Part shown: one piece after another, positions 29,480 to 42,944 of the stretch
How the letters are laid out: every line of letters starts with the position of its first letter
Numbering within the stretch: the first letter of the stretch is position 1
Assembly (NCBI GenBank): GCA_905116865.2
Contig: CAJHNH020006680.1
Location: forward strand, 129,789 to 193,788
Origin: Candidula unifasciata
Lineage: Eukaryota; Mollusca; Gastropoda; Stylommatophora; Geomitridae
Length of the DNA stretch: 64,000 nt
Reading direction: 5' to 3'
The notes under the pieces: model-generated
What the model saw: only the letters and a program-made list of their open reading frames with translations
Told to the model about the DNA's origin: nothing
Database searches by the model: none
Program-made: the position numbers and the translations under genes

Positions 29480-30940
29480 TTCACGGTCCATATCACGCTG
29501 GACAGATGCTGCAGACTCCTGGCAAAGTGGACACTTTAGTCAAATCGTTGATTGATGAGAACACAAGTGTCAATGATACTGTGTTTTGAACGGATATATT
29601 GGTCCCCCGGGGTAAGAAGAGTGCATGGGTGTTTACTGTGAGTGCAGAGGGGGAAAAAAGAGAAACATGAAAGTGATGAGTGATGCCTTTGCCGTTACAA
29701 CCAGCAGAATCACAACGAGGAACATGACTGCAACAGGGGCATTGAAATGACTGAATACTAACAAATTCATACATGCGTACATACTGAGCATTTCTATGAT
29801 TATGCTCCCAAAAAATCTAGGCCGGCTTCATCAGACATGAATGTATTCTGTCATTAAATGCATTACAAGTAACTCGTCTTTGTGCATGACAATGCAGGTG
29901 TTCAAAGCAATGAGAGTGCAGATTGTCTGGCAGTCAAGGCGGTTACCGCAACTGGTCCAGCACTGGATAGAAATGGTGACATTTAAGCTGCGTATCGCAG
30001 AGAAGATCACGACAAGCAAGACTCAGTAACCTTGTCCAGGCTGGTGGACGAAAGGCTGAAACCTGGAGCAGCCAGATGTGAACATTTCCCTAAGGGCACA
30101 GGAGGTCTGGGTGATCAATAAGGAACGGGTGTGGTTGAGTTCTTCTACTCTTTTGGAGCTACTGAGGAGGAGATTGGAACATCTATGGGTCTGTCCGGAG
30201 TTCTGTGGATAATCCTTACTAACCACGTGTTCTGCCTCGTAACACCAAGATCACAACAAACAGAACACTGATTTGGCTTGTTGGCTCTAAAACCTGGATT
30301 AAAAATAAAGGAAACGAGGAAATATTATTACGCGTTTAAGAGAATATTCTTGCAACGAATATTTGGTCCCATCAGCAACAGAGAATAAAGAGTGAGAAGC
30401 AACAACTAAATTCAAAATACGTTAAAATCATCGCTAATTACTGGCATCATAAAGGCAAATATGTTGTAATGTTCATATGGAGAGAATGGCTGAGAGACAA
30501 GCTCTGTGTGCACAACCGATTTTTATTGAAGCAGACCACGAGACAGACGTAGGGTCACCAATTGGAAAGAGAACGCCAATCATAGAGAGGAATGGAAGCA
30601 TGTGATGTCTGCAGCAATGCACCTTATAGATTCAGAATGCCGAAGAATAAGAATTATCATTGTAGTACATGCTGTGTCGCTGTGATGATTGTATATGTCT
30701 GCAGCCATCTGTCTCGTAACTCTTGAAATGTATGATGTAGACGTTCTTTCATGCCATGATGCTGAACTGTCGAAAGATTTTATTTCCGTCTACCTCTCTG
30801 TCCCTCCTTCTTTCCGTCATACTCTAAGTTGCACATTCTTACTACATGACCAAAGATGAGGGATTTTTTTCTATGTATGTGATCATTCGTCGGCGATCAT
30901 GCCTCGATAAATACGTATGCCCACCTTAATTACTAAGCCC
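29480..30940. other. No confident gene
   Basis: Near 30615-30690 the plus strand reads CDVCSNAPYRF..NYHCSTCC, two CxxC pairs that could be a transposase or finger remnant, but the rest gives no family. A minus-strand frame at 29774-29493 is Cys-rich without a known pattern. Confidence 0.35.
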
Positions 30941-30949
30941 TATTAAATC

Positions 30950-31900
30950 CCTCCACGGCAATATGCAGGCAACCATAATATATGAGGATTTATCGTCTTC
31001 ACCCATCCAGATTCGTAACGGAGTAAACCAAGAATGCGTTCTGGTTCCAAGGCTGTTTGGCATTTTTTTTTTACTGCATAGACGAGGCACGCATTCGGGA
31101 CAGCCGCTGAAGGGAAATTTGCCCGATGTCAGATGGCAGTATTTTTAGTATGTCTACGCTACGTGATAGGACGAAGATGCACATGAGATGCCTTAGGGAT
31201 CAGTATATGTATAGGAAAGGCTTCTGCAATGTTTTCAAATCTCACTACAAGAGTCTGATAAAACGAAGAACAGACCGATAATATCAAAATGAAAGTTGTA
31301 GTCCTGTGTCTTGAGCACACTCCTGTACAGCAGCGAATCCTGGACTCTGTATGCTTCTCATACAAAGAGACTGAATACCTTCCAAGTGCGCTGTATGAGG
31401 TGTACTTTAGGTATGTCATGGCGAGACCTCGTCTCCAACATTTGTGTACTCCCAAGAGCAACAGTACCATCAATGTAGTGTCTACTGAAGCAAAGTCGTC
31501 TGCGCTGGCTGGGTCGTGTCTTCCGTATGGAGGATGGTTGTATTCCAGAGGACCTCCTTATGGTGAACTGGTAACAGGGAATAGACCTACATGAAGGCCA
31601 AATATACGTTTTAAAGACGTAGGCAAACGTGACCTGATAGATACCAACATAGGCACAGAGACTTAGGAAAAATCAGCTGCAGATCGACTACTATGGCGGT
31701 GGACAGTGAAAGACGGATTGTCACAATTTGAAAGAAACTTAACGCAATGAGCTATAGAGAGAAGACGCCAGAGAGTAAATCAGCTTCATAGCGTGGGAGT
31801 ATCTACTTTTTTGTGCATCTAATGTAGCAGAGACTGCCACTCCCGCATCGGACTTTACAGTCACAGCAGATGCTGTTCCCAAAGCGAGCGGCACATCTCT
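30950..31900 (+). pseudogene. LINE ORF2 relic (RT to C-terminus)
   Basis: The plus strand shows the RT block IRNGVNQECVLVPRLFGIFF, equivalent to the usual NGVKQGC..P.LF. After a gap come LLYSSESWTLYA, LSTFHLRCM-like, RLRWLGRVFRMEDG and ELVTGNRP. The C-terminal CSRDCHSRIGLYSHSR finger is near 31820-31880. Frame shifts and stops are frequent and the YADD catalytic block is lost. Confidence 0.8.
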
Positions 31901-31929
31901 ATAGTTTCCAGGGACTGACGGATGCTATT

Positions 31930-33520
31930 TTGATTTGTATTGTTATTATTATTATGACCATGCCTCTCCACAATCTGCGATCCGCAACTGCATGAATCAT
32001 TTCGTGTGTTGACACCCCTCCATGCCATGACAAAAGGCTGTCAAGAATCTTTTTACGCTGTCTTCCCCTGTCTCTCTTTCCACAGATTTTTCCGGTGGTC
32101 ACATGTTCCATTTCCCTCTTCTCATAACATGACTAAAATATAATGATTGCCCTTTCTGATGTTTGTGATAAGTTGTGTAGAAGCAGTAAAATAATCTGGG
32201 TTGCTTTTTTTAGTTGCTCATTAAATTCTGTGATATTGTTCGGCTTCTTTATGAATCATCTATGATTCATAGCAGTATGTTAAAACTGGCTCTGCATAGC
32301 AAGCGAGAGTTTTTTTTCTCAACGTCCACTGACATGGTCTTTATATCTGTGATAAATTTTCTATCTGATGTTTTTCATCTGTCTATATAGGTAAATTAGT
32401 CGGCTCTGTGGCTAAGTCGATGCGAATGCTTCGTAATGCCGAGATGCCGGTTTCGATCCCAGCTACGGGCCATTCGCCTTGCGTTGGTTTTGACAGTGGT
32501 ATCAAGAAAGCCGACCGTCCAGAGGCAATGGCAAACTATTGAACGTAAATTTGCCTAGAAAAACCACACAACACCCTGGCTGTTGGGGTTGGTTCTGCAA
32601 CATCCTGTAAAGGATACGCAACTAAACTTATAGGTAAATTGCCTTACTTGTCTTAAAATATTGCCTTTTACTTCTATGATACATTTAGGCACTTTTCTTT
32701 TCTTGGAAATCATCATTGCTTCTGTCTTCCCATTATTCACAAAGTGGGACCCATTTTACCACTTTTTACCACCAACGTAGCTATCAATTCCTGTAGCTCT
32801 TTCTCACTGGTCACTATCAAGACGGTGTCACCAGCATAACGCAGGGTGTTTACGTTTTGACCACAAACCACAATTCATAGCATATCCATGATAGATAACA
32901 TTATTCACTCACTGAATAATGAAAACGAATCAGGTGGTAGTTCAAATCCTTGTGGTACTCACATCTTTATGCTCTGAAATATTCCCAGAAGGTTATTCAT
33001 TCTTATAGCTGTTGTTTGGCGCCGTTACGTCTTCCTTATAATTCGTAAATCTTTTCCCTCAGTGTTTAACTTTTCCTATAGTTTGATTATTTCTTCGAGG
33101 TTTCACATAATCAAATACTTTCCAGAAGTCAATGAATCACAAGTAAAGATCTTTTTTTTCAACTTCTGTAGCTATTTCCAAAAGAGTCCTGCTGATATAT
33201 GTAGCATTGTTTATACCTTCCCCTTGTGTAAATCCACACTGTTCTTCACTAATTTCTGGTTTGTTCTTGCTTCTTATTCTTCTCATAATTATTTTCAATA
33301 ACATTTTTGTCACATGACTCTTGCGTCTTTTGCTACGATAGTCTTCACACTTTTAAGTGCCTGGATTCTATGGCAGAGCAATAACTACAGATTTTAATAG
33401 GTGAATAGCACTGTGCCCAGTATTGTAAATGTCATTTAACAATTATGTTATTATTTCAATTCCAGAATATCCCAAAACTTCAATTTCTTCCATTGTGATG
33501 TTGTCTGGCATATATATATA
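31930..33520 (-). pseudogene. LINE-C ORF2 relic interrupted by a SINE
   Basis: Minus strand, from high to low: RT piece with PPDSFSLFSE and LRYAGDTVLI (catalytic YADD has become YAGD, near 32850-32810), then the NNGKTEAMMISKKRK segment (about 32740-32690). A SINE insertion at 32398-32628 follows, then the C-terminal GKICGKRDRGRQRKKILDSL and HGGVS tail (about 32095-31985). The copy at 53950-54320 and the plus-strand copy near 56700-56925 carry the same tail. Dead: stops, lost catalytic Asp and the SINE. Confidence 0.82.
32398..32628 (+). mobile_element. SINE-3, tRNA-derived, with 12-bp target-site duplication
   Basis: 231 bp. The tRNA-like head has TCTGTGGCTAAGTCGATGCG (A box) and CCGGTTTCGATCCC (B box), then a body with AAACCACACAACACCCTGGC and a tail ending GGATACGCAACTAAAC. 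The perfect duplication TATAGGTAAATT flanks it (32386-32397 and 32629-32640). It splits the LINE-C relic, so it is younger than that LINE. Confidence 0.92.
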
Positions 33521-33534
33521 TTAGATAGTCTTTT

Positions 33535-33990
33535 CTCTTGAGCCTAAGGCGGGGCGTTGGGAAGAGGTCAAAGCTCTATATGTCTGTCGTTTCGTTGCCA
33601 CCTGCTTCAGGTCTTGGATGTTCATTAGGCCCACGTTTGAGCCTTCCCTGATGATGGTTCTACCCAAGGTCTCTCTTGGTCTTCCCCGTTTTCTTTTCTC
33701 TTTCTGTGTCCATATGAGGGCTTGATGAGGGAGTCTTGCCTTGTTAATTCTGAGTGCGTGGCCGATGTAGTTCTAGCAGCGCTTTCTTATAAAATTGATA
33801 CCTTATTTTGCTTGGTCTCTTGTCTTGTTTGCGTATTGGATCTAAAATCTGGCCCAGATGGAGATTTAGTGTTCTTCTAAGACATTTGTTCTCTCTCACA
33901 ACTATCTAATTTTTTTTATTGAGAGCTAACGTTGTGTTCCAACTCTCGCGTCTGGAGCAAGTTTAGTCTGATACACAACAGACAAGAAAT
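33535..33990 (-). pseudogene. LINE-B type 3' end relic
   Basis: Minus strand reads GHRKRKRGRPRETLGRTI and then a basic and Gln-rich tail ending before a stop, the KRKRGRP..W region of LINE-B-like ORF2 C-termini. It abuts the LINE-C relic. Confidence 0.65.
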
Positions 33991-33999
33991 AAACATGTA

Positions 34000-34965
34000 C
34001 AGTTTATTGGACATTATGTCTTGTAATTATATATTGCACACTGGTATTACTATGTCTCGTGGTCGCCTATTATTAATCATGTGAAGCAGCGTAAACAACG
34101 ACAGGTACATGTAGGAGTTTGCTATTTTAGTGCGTTTTACAAACTCGAGCCAATGTTAGAAAAACAAATACATGTTAGCTGTAGTGCTATACAAATGGAT
34201 ACAATTACATATTTATATTCATTCTTGTCGTTATATTAAATTTTCATGCCCAACAAGTAATAAGAATTTATTTGTTCTTATTCAAGCTTCATAAATATAC
34301 GATGATCCTTGCTGGATTGTCTTTTTAGAGTTATACCGTACAAAGTTTAAATTTAAACACATGTTCCTTGTGTGTTTGTTTTTTAAAGTAACTTCTAAAT
34401 AAAGCTACAACTATCACTCTGAAAGTATGGCAACACACTATAAAATAAGTGTGCTGCATTCTTTCGAAGATAGAGTGAAGTTTTAAACTGGTAATTTATG
34501 TGGTTATGGTCAGGGTCATTCGCGTCGTTACTGTAAAATTTGTTTTGTTGCCTAATTAAAATTATACAAGTGATGAAAATGAAAATGACATTACAGAATT
34601 TTGATTGGTCTGCTACTAGTTTATTTAATTAGGACCAAATTATATATATGACGCAACTGTTGTGGCATATTGTTTTTTTAATGACCATTAACACTATCTA
34701 GAAGTTAATGATGCAGTTCTGTCTATGATTGCATCAGGTTTGTGTATACATGTCTTATCTCAGACAAGCTTTTGCCATTATTAGCTATTGTCTTTGTCTA
34801 TATTCAACAAAAACCATAGTTACAAATGGCTAGGGCGTGTGTGAACAGCGCTGATAATTTCTGTTATGTATGTGATGAGGGGATATTTCTCTCACTAAAT
34901 CGAAATGTAACTATTGGGATTTAGAAGGCGTACAATTTGTATTTCGGCTGCAGAATAGGAGATCA
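34000..34965. other. No recognised feature
   Basis: AT-rich sequence without repeats, coding motifs or splice-bounded exons that I can identify. Confidence 0.5.
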
Positions 34966-35599
34966 AGATGAGAGATGGGCGCCAAACATATCTTCTTCTT
35001 CTTCTGCCTTTCTATCTCCCAATGGAGAATAGGCCCTTAATCAACTCACACCAAGTTGTTCTATCCTTCGCCATTAAATGGAGCTCTCCCTATGTCCTCC
35101 CCATCTTTCTAACTTCATTCTCCAGCTCTCTTATGCTTGTATTTTTTTTTTCCTTTTTTTTTATTCCTATGCCCCTTGTGGATTCCAATGCAAAGACATT
35201 CTAGTTATGCTGTTCTCCTGTTTTCTCAATGTGTGTCCTATCCAACGCCAGCGTCTTTTCCTTACCTCTTGGTCCACTGGAGCCTGTTTAGTTCTCTCCC
35301 AAAGCTCTACATTATTTATTCTATCATACCATTTAATTCCCTCTATTCTGCGCAGGCACCAGTTAATCAATTTCTCCTATTTTTTAGTAATTGCCTTAGT
35401 TGTTCTCCGTGTTTCCGCCCCATACAAAAAAAACTGATTTAACATTAAAATTAAACATTTTTAGTTTAGTATTTTTCTTTTTAATTTCTTGTGACCTCCA
35501 CAAATTCCATAGTGCTTCGAAAGCTCATCTTGCCTTTTGTATTCTTATTTTAAAATCTCTGTTCTTCTTCTTGTGTTTGCTTTCTGATTTACACCGACA

Positions 35600-36207
35600 G
35601 ACAGGTTCTTGTGATAAACTTGACTTTTTTTTATGAGTTCCTTTTTAGTCCCATACAGCTTGTGTGCAGTGGTGACTCACTGGGCCAGTATTCTCTTCTT
35701 AATGGGATGAACAAGGGACAGCCTTGAGGGCATGTTTTTTAGTCTGCACACATAGCCCACAAGGGCAAACAGGTGAACTACTTAGACGAAGCCTGTACAT
35801 ATGCTGGTTAAGTTTGTTATGTCCTGTCCTGAGACGTAGGACCTGCCCATGCCGGTTAAGTAATAGTAGTCATCTTTGGCCAGACTCTGTTCACTTCTAA
35901 TAGCCTGGATGGCCCTTTTCTTCTCATAGTATGTTACTGCATTCTCTTCCTGGTCACATTCTGCACCTTTCTTAGCAAGTTTATCTGCGGTTTCGTTTCC
36001 TGGTATACCACAGTGGGATGGCACCCACTGGAGTACAGTAAAAATTTGGGCAGCCACCTTGCCAAGTTCAGATCTCAAGTGAGGGAGTTTGCCACACCTG
36101 AGGGCTTGAAGCACCGATAGCGCATCTGTGAATATGACCACTTGGTGGCAGTCAGAACTGGTGTTGTATAACATTTCGGCAGCCTGCCCTAGTGTTACGA
36201 TCTCCAT
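35600..36207 (-). pseudogene. LINE with RNase H domain, inserted in LINE-B
   Basis: Open minus-strand frame: MEIVTLGQAAEMLYN, VVIFTDALSVLQAL, LQWVPSHCGIPGNETADKLA, then YYLTGMGRSYVSGQDITNLTSI. This is a complete-looking RNase H core (the D of FTD, the E of AEM and the D of NETAD) followed by the post-RNase H region seen in Jockey/I-type LINEs. LINE-B sequence lies on both sides (TYLG..D above, KARWAFEAL-like below), so this is a second nested insertion. The frame is unusually open (141 codons). The flanking duplication is not resolved. Confidence 0.8.
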
Positions 36208-36513
36208 CTGTATCTACATTACTGCCCAAATAAGTGTGTGACTCCACGTCTTGGAGAGTGGTGCCATTAAGAGAAACCACATTACTGTTTGCCTGATTTA
36301 CTCTCCTTATCTTTGTCTTTCCGTTTTTGATTTTCATACCAAGCTGCTGTGATCTCGCACAAGTATATTTATTTTATCTTGCATCTGATTCCGCGAATAG
36401 GACAGAGGAGAAATATCATCAGCGAAGTCCAGATCATCAAGCTGTTGTGTCCATGGGGTCCATGGAATTCCATTCTTGGTGTTAGCAGTTGCTGTTTTCA
36501 TAATCCAGTCTAT

Positions 36514-36905
36514 CATCATCATCATCATGTAGCAGGTCCTTTGCAGAAAGTCGCTCTCATCACAGTCTGCCTGAAAGAAACTCGGTCTCTCACCAGTTCT
36601 CCTGCCTCAAGCACTTTCACACTCAAGGAGTCATTTATATCCTGTGCCCATCTTCGTGTTGGTCGGCCCCTGCCCCTCCTTCCTGGTACCATGCCTTCTG
36701 CTATAATTTTTTCCAGTCAGTCGTGGCGCTTGATATGACCAAAATATTTCAGCTTTCGTGGAAGGATGCTGTTTATTAGCCACTCTTCCTTGTTGTTCAG
36801 ATCTTTTAAGATGTCAATATTTCTCATCTTCTTTGTCCAAGATATTCTGAGAATCTTTCTATAGCATTTCAGCTCAAAAGCCCCTATTCTCTTTCTTAAG
36901 GACCG
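36514..36905 (-). mobile_element. LINE-A, 5'-truncated, inserted in LINE-B, 11-bp duplication
   Basis: The insert encodes RSLRKRIGAFELKCYRKILR, KLKYFGHIKRHD, GMVPGRRGRGRPTRRW and ends FCKGPAT, then a (ATG)n tail. It is flanked by ATCCAGTCTAT (36503-36513) and ATCTAGTCTAT (36906-36916). Removing it joins the LINE-B reading frame exactly at LLAID|W, which proves the insertion. Confidence 0.92.
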
Positions 36906-37367
36906 ATCTAGTCTATAGCCAGTAAAAATAACAGAGGCGACAAAAGATATCCCTGTCGCATACCTGTTTTTATTTCAAATGTATCTGTTAGTTTTCCCTC
37001 ATGAAGAACTCGACATTTCATGTCTTTATATGTTGCCTTTCCTAAGTTAATAATTTTCTGTGGGATTCCATAGTGCCCCTCAATTTCCAGAGAGATCCCC
37101 TATCAATGCTGTCAAATGCTTTTTCATAGTCTATAAATCCAATGTAAAGTGTTGAGTTCATTTCAATGCTTTGCCCGATTATAATACGTAATGTGGCTAT
37201 CTGGTCAGTACAGGATCTGTTTGACCGAAAACCTGCCTGTTCATCTCTTAACTTTTTATCAATGGCATCTTTTAATCTTTCCAAAATAATTATACTTAAT
37301 ATTTTTCCAGGAGTTGACAGCAACATGATTCCTCTATAGTTTTCACACTCCTGTAGATCACTTTTTT

Positions 37368-37403
<36 letters not shown>

Positions 37404-38509
37404 TTCACAAGATATCCTTCTCTCCAGTCTGCTGGTATTTCTTCGGTCTCGCAGACTTTACTAATTAATCTATGTAGCAATTATGTTAAATTGCTTATGT
37501 TGGCCTTAATGGCTTCCGGTGGGATACCATCTGGACCTGCCGCCTTTCCTTCCTTGAGAAGATTGATAGCTTTTCTAATTTCCTCTTTAAATGGTATCTC
37601 ACAGTTGATATCCAGTTCTATTTTTAAAGGCTGGATATCTGGGGGAACCCCCAGACCTAGTCTATTTAGAAGCATTTCAAAATATTCAACCTATCGGACC
37701 ATTTGATCTTTAGTGTTAGTAAGTACCTTTCATTGACTATTTTTTTTTATTGATCCATTTGACTGACTATATTTACCAACTAATTTTCTTGTGTTACTGT
37801 AAAGTTCTCTGGGGTTTCCTTTTGCTGCTGCTGTCTCCACTTCTTGTGCTAAAACCTTTAGATATTTCACTTTATCTGCCCTTATACGCCTCCTAACTTC
37901 CTTATTGGCTTCTGTGTATTTATCCTGAGCTCTAGCTTTAGCAGCTCTAGTTTTGCTATTGTTCAAGTCTGCCTATTTACTTTTCCTATCTTCAATCAGT
38001 TTAATGGATTCTGGTGTTATCCACACTTTATGTCTCTGTTAATTCTTGCCAAGATCTTCTACGCAAGATTCATTCCAGATTCCTTTGATCTGATCCCAGT
38101 AGACTTCTGTGCTGACATCTTCAGCTAAATGCTGCAACACCTGGTACTTATTAGAGACCGTAACTGAGAACTGTTCCTTAACTTCTTTATCCCTGAGAAA
38201 GCCTACATTATATTGGTTTCTATGATTGTAAGATGTTTTATATCTTTTTAGTTTCAACTTAAATTTACTTACCACCAGGAAATGGTCAGTAAATACATCG
38301 GCACCTCTGAAAGCCCTAACATCGTAAAGGGATTATCTCAATTTTTTTGTTAACACATAGGTGATCAATTTGATTAGTTGCCTTATTGTCTGGCCACACA
38401 TATGCTGCAATTCATGTGCAGAAAATCTTAAACTGTGGTTGACTGGTAAAAGACAAGCTATTTCTTATTTAATTTTGAGAGAACCACTGATCATCTCAAC
38501 AGCTGTTAC

Positions 38510-39910
<1,401 letters not shown>

Positions 39911-39914
39911 TTTA

Positions 39915-40375
39915 ACACTATATGCGAACTTTAAATATTTTAAATTCATTGTTTCTATCATTTTGTGAAAAAATGATCATTTATCTGAGTAGGCAACAAC
40001 AGTTTTTATAAAGCTAAAATAGAAAGACTAACTGTTCACTCCAGAGATTTAAAAAAGATAAAAATTTTGTATTACTGTAATTTAAATTCGTCATTTAAAA
40101 AAAAAATAACAAGAGGCAGCTGGTAATTTTCATTATGATATTTAACATCAGCTTGTCAAAATGAGTCAGAAATAATGTATTTCAATCTGGGACCCAAACA
40201 AACTTCAGAAAATTTGACGACCAGTGTTACCGGTAAATTATCGAAAACACAGCAGCACGAATTTTTAAACGCACTGTAACGTTTGCTGCATGAAGTCGAG
40301 GACTGAAACACGATGTAGGTAGAGCTTTCTCAGTAAAAGGAAGAGAGTCACTGCGCATAACTGCTCGCTAGTCTC
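39915..40375. other. No recognised feature
   Basis: AT-rich sequence. The 3' limit of the TE-like relic may lie here but is not visible. Confidence 0.4.
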
Positions 40376-41035
40376 TGTCTCAAGTAGACGGATGAGGAAT
40401 CATAATGTAGGGCTGTGCGTCGTCACTCTCTGTCTCAAGTAGACGGATGAGGAATCATAATGTAGGACTGTGCGTCGTCACTCTCTGTCTCAAGTAGACG
40501 GATGAGGAATCAGGTAAGGAATCATAATGTGGAGCTGTGCGTCACTCTCTGTCTCAAGCAGCAGTCAGGTAAGGAATCATAATTTGGAGCTGTGCGTCAC
40601 TCTTTGTCTTAAGCAGCAGACAGGTAAGGAATCATAATATAGGGCTGTGTGTCACTCTCTGTCTCAAGCAACAGACAGGTAAGGAATCATAATTTGGAGC
40701 TGTGCGCCAGTCTCTGGTTCCAGTAGACATGTAAGGAATCATAATTGGGAGCTGCGCGTCACTCTCTGTCCCAAGCAGCAGAGAGGTAAGGAATCATAAT
40801 TTGGAGCTGTGCGTCAGTCTCTGTCTCAAGCAGCAGACAGATAAGGAATCATAATGTGGAGCTGTGCGTCAGTCTCTGTCTCAAACAGCAGACAGGTAAG
40901 GAACCATAATGTGGAGCTGTGCGTCAATCTCTGTCTCAAGCAGCAGACGGGTAAGGAATCATAATTTGGAGCTGCGCGTCACTCTTTGGCTCAAGTAGAC
41001 GGTTGAAGAATTATACTGTGGAGCTGTGCGTCATT
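40375..41035. repeat. Minisatellite, about 55-60 bp unit, about 11 copies
   Basis: Units of GTCTCTGTCTCAAGCAGCAG, ACAGGTAAGGAATCATAAT and TTGGAGCTGTGCGTCA recur. The first three units have a variant AGTAGACGGATGAGGAATCA. Each unit contains GGTAAG, a donor-like sequence repeated in tandem. Confidence 0.93.
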
Positions 41036-41194
41036 CACTGTCTCTAGCTGTCTTAAGGAAAAATATTCTGCGGGAAATGTGGTCAGCATCACCCAGCCAA
41101 AGTTTACTCGTGTTGCTTCTAATGACACTACTCTCCTCGAATGTGAAGCTCTGAATTTATTACAAACATGTGCGAAGATCAAACCGTTCCATCT

Positions 41195-41442
41195 AGTCTT
41201 CCGGTGTGTTGGGCAAATGTGGCTATACCTAAGATTTAAAGACCAGTTGACACTCGGTGGGTGGTGTGGTCAACATCACGGTGGTCGCCCTTACTTCCCT
41301 GGACTGTACCTTGTACACATTTAAGGCTGGATCGACGAGGAAGCCAAAGTCATTTTTTTAAAGTTTTGGCTGCGTCAGGATCTGAACCGGCATTCTTCAG
41401 AGACGCAGGGGAGCGTCTACCCGCTTAACCACAACGATCCCC
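41195..41442 (-). mobile_element. SINE-1 copy
   Basis: Body and head match the copies at 15835 and 62332, with the decayed tRNA-like head at the right end (B-box region CCGGTTCAGATCCTG on the minus strand). Confidence 0.8.
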
Positions 41443-41449
41443 ATGTTAA

Positions 41450-41670
41450 CAAGTGCACAAGTAAAAATGTTTGCCCAGCCTGCAGGACAGTCTGAAAATG
41501 TGCCCTCCATGTGACTGAGTTTGACATAACTATAGCCTCACAAGGCGGCATTGGTAACGACACTTCACCACTCACAACAATCTTCTGTTTCAAGGTGGAT
41601 ACGTAGACATGTGTTGTCATCTTTTGATGACTCCTAAAGACAAAAGAAAAGAACATCGTGGAGGAGGAAA
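41450..41670. other. No recognised feature
   Basis: Unique-looking sequence between the SINE and the CAGA tract. Confidence 0.4.
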
Positions 41671-41672
41671 GG

Positions 41673-41862
<190 letters not shown>

Positions 41863-42159
41863 TTCTGAGTATGCGTACTTTGTAAACAAACATAAAACCA
41901 AAACGTGGCTTCCACAATATCGCTTCAAGTCTGAAATAATGTTGACACAATGACCTCATTGACATAAATGAAATGTGTAATTATGTCTGTCCATGAGATG
42001 GCACTTTCAAATACGGCTTACATTTGACTGAAAATTGAACACAATGTATATTAAATAGTAACCCATCTGAACAAAGATTAGCAACTCACAATAATAATGG
42101 TTCCAGATCAGGAAAATGTCTCGTTGGTCACAGAGCGAAAGGCGGGTGAGCATTCAACA

Positions 42160-42357
42160 GATATGTTTTTTTTTTTTTTTTTTTTCTTCTCCTTCTTCTT
42201 CTTCTTCTTCTTCTCCTCTTTCTTCTCCTTCTTCTTCTGCCTTTCTTTTTTAATTTATTTCGTTCATTACTTTTTTTCCTTCTTCTTCTTCTTCTTCTTC
42301 TTCTTCTTCTTCTTCTTCTTCTTCTTCTTCTTCTTCTTCTTCTTCTTCTTCTGCTTC
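42160..42357. repeat. T run and (TTC)n tract, left flank of a LINE
   Basis: T run at about 42165-42185, imperfect TTC repeats, then pure (TTC)n from about 42281 ending TGCTTC at 42357. The same (TTC)nTGCTTC ending recurs at 45427. Confidence 0.93.
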
Positions 42358-42898
42358 CATAACCAAGAAAGTAGCACAAAAAGTTTATCAGTTAGCCAAA
42401 ATTCAAAACTTTCTGGATCAGAGCACACGTAAACTATTTTATGTATCTTACATTCAAGCCCATATTGACTATTGTTCCACGGTTTGGGATGGTTGCTCCA
42501 AATCCAACTTAAAACGACTGTGTTCTCTACAAAATCGCGCTTTACACCTAGTCTCAGATAGAAAGCACGCTGACAAAAATCATCTCTATAGCCATCTAAA
42601 AATTCTCCCATTTAATAAACGATTAATTTTTAATAAAGGTAAATTTGTTCATAAAATATTAGCTCAGAACACTGCAGATTATCTTTTCAGGTTAATTCAC
42701 ACCAACCCTAAGAACAGCAAACGCCTAAATTTATTGCATTTGCCAAAGCCTAGAATAGATCTATATAAAACAAGTTTGTCATATTCTGCTGCACATTTAT
42801 GGAATCACCTGCCACTCGATCTAAAAAATATGAGTATGTACTCATTTAACCGCAGCCTTTTTAAATTCATGCTTACTAGTGATTATATGCCACCATAG
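42358..42898 (+). pseudogene. LINE-D ORF2 C-terminal fragment, uninterrupted
   Basis: Frame open from the 5' junction to TAG at 42896-42898, about 178 codons without a stop: KVYQLAKIQNFLDQSTRKLF, SYIQAHIDYCSTVWDG, LKRLCSLQNRALHLV and AAHLWNHLPLDLKNMSMYSF. This is the conserved C-terminal region of CR1/Jockey-like ORF2. There is no start codon of its own, so it is a fragment, but the lack of stops marks a young insertion. Confidence 0.82.
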
Positions 42899-42944
42899 AT
42901 GTAGCTAATAATTTACATGCATTATTATTTTACTTATATATATT

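Larger units (their letters stand above)
34970..38445 (-). pseudogene. LINE-B: long ORF2 relic (endonuclease to C-terminus) with nested insertions
   Basis: The longest LINE relic here, read from high to low. Endonuclease C-terminus: NQIDHLCV-like, then the equivalent of RGAD..DH (about 38400-38280). Linker (VSKFKLKLKRYK). RT: EGKAAGPDGIPPEAIKA (about 37560-37500), LLSTPGKILS (about 37320), DEQAGFRSNRSCTDQ, IGFIDYEKAFDSIDR, GMRQGYLLSPLLFLLAIDW and, beyond an insertion, LDDLDFADDI (about 36440). Then TYLG, YGAET, the [11 protein letters not shown] block and SLHWNPQG (about 35180). Two other LINEs interrupt it: LINE-A at 36514-36905 and an RNase H-bearing LINE at about 35600-36207. A G run at 37371-37399 and stops also break it. 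RTE-like by motif style. Confidence 0.85.

Noticed and set aside
30480..30700. piggyBac-like transposase C-terminus (CxxC pairs)
   Set aside because: Only two cysteine pairs are visible and no other transposase block; not enough to call.
42097..42611. Phe-, Arg- and Lys-rich frames
   Set aside because: Translation of T runs and (TTC)n; the minus-strand frame also covers antisense LINE-D.
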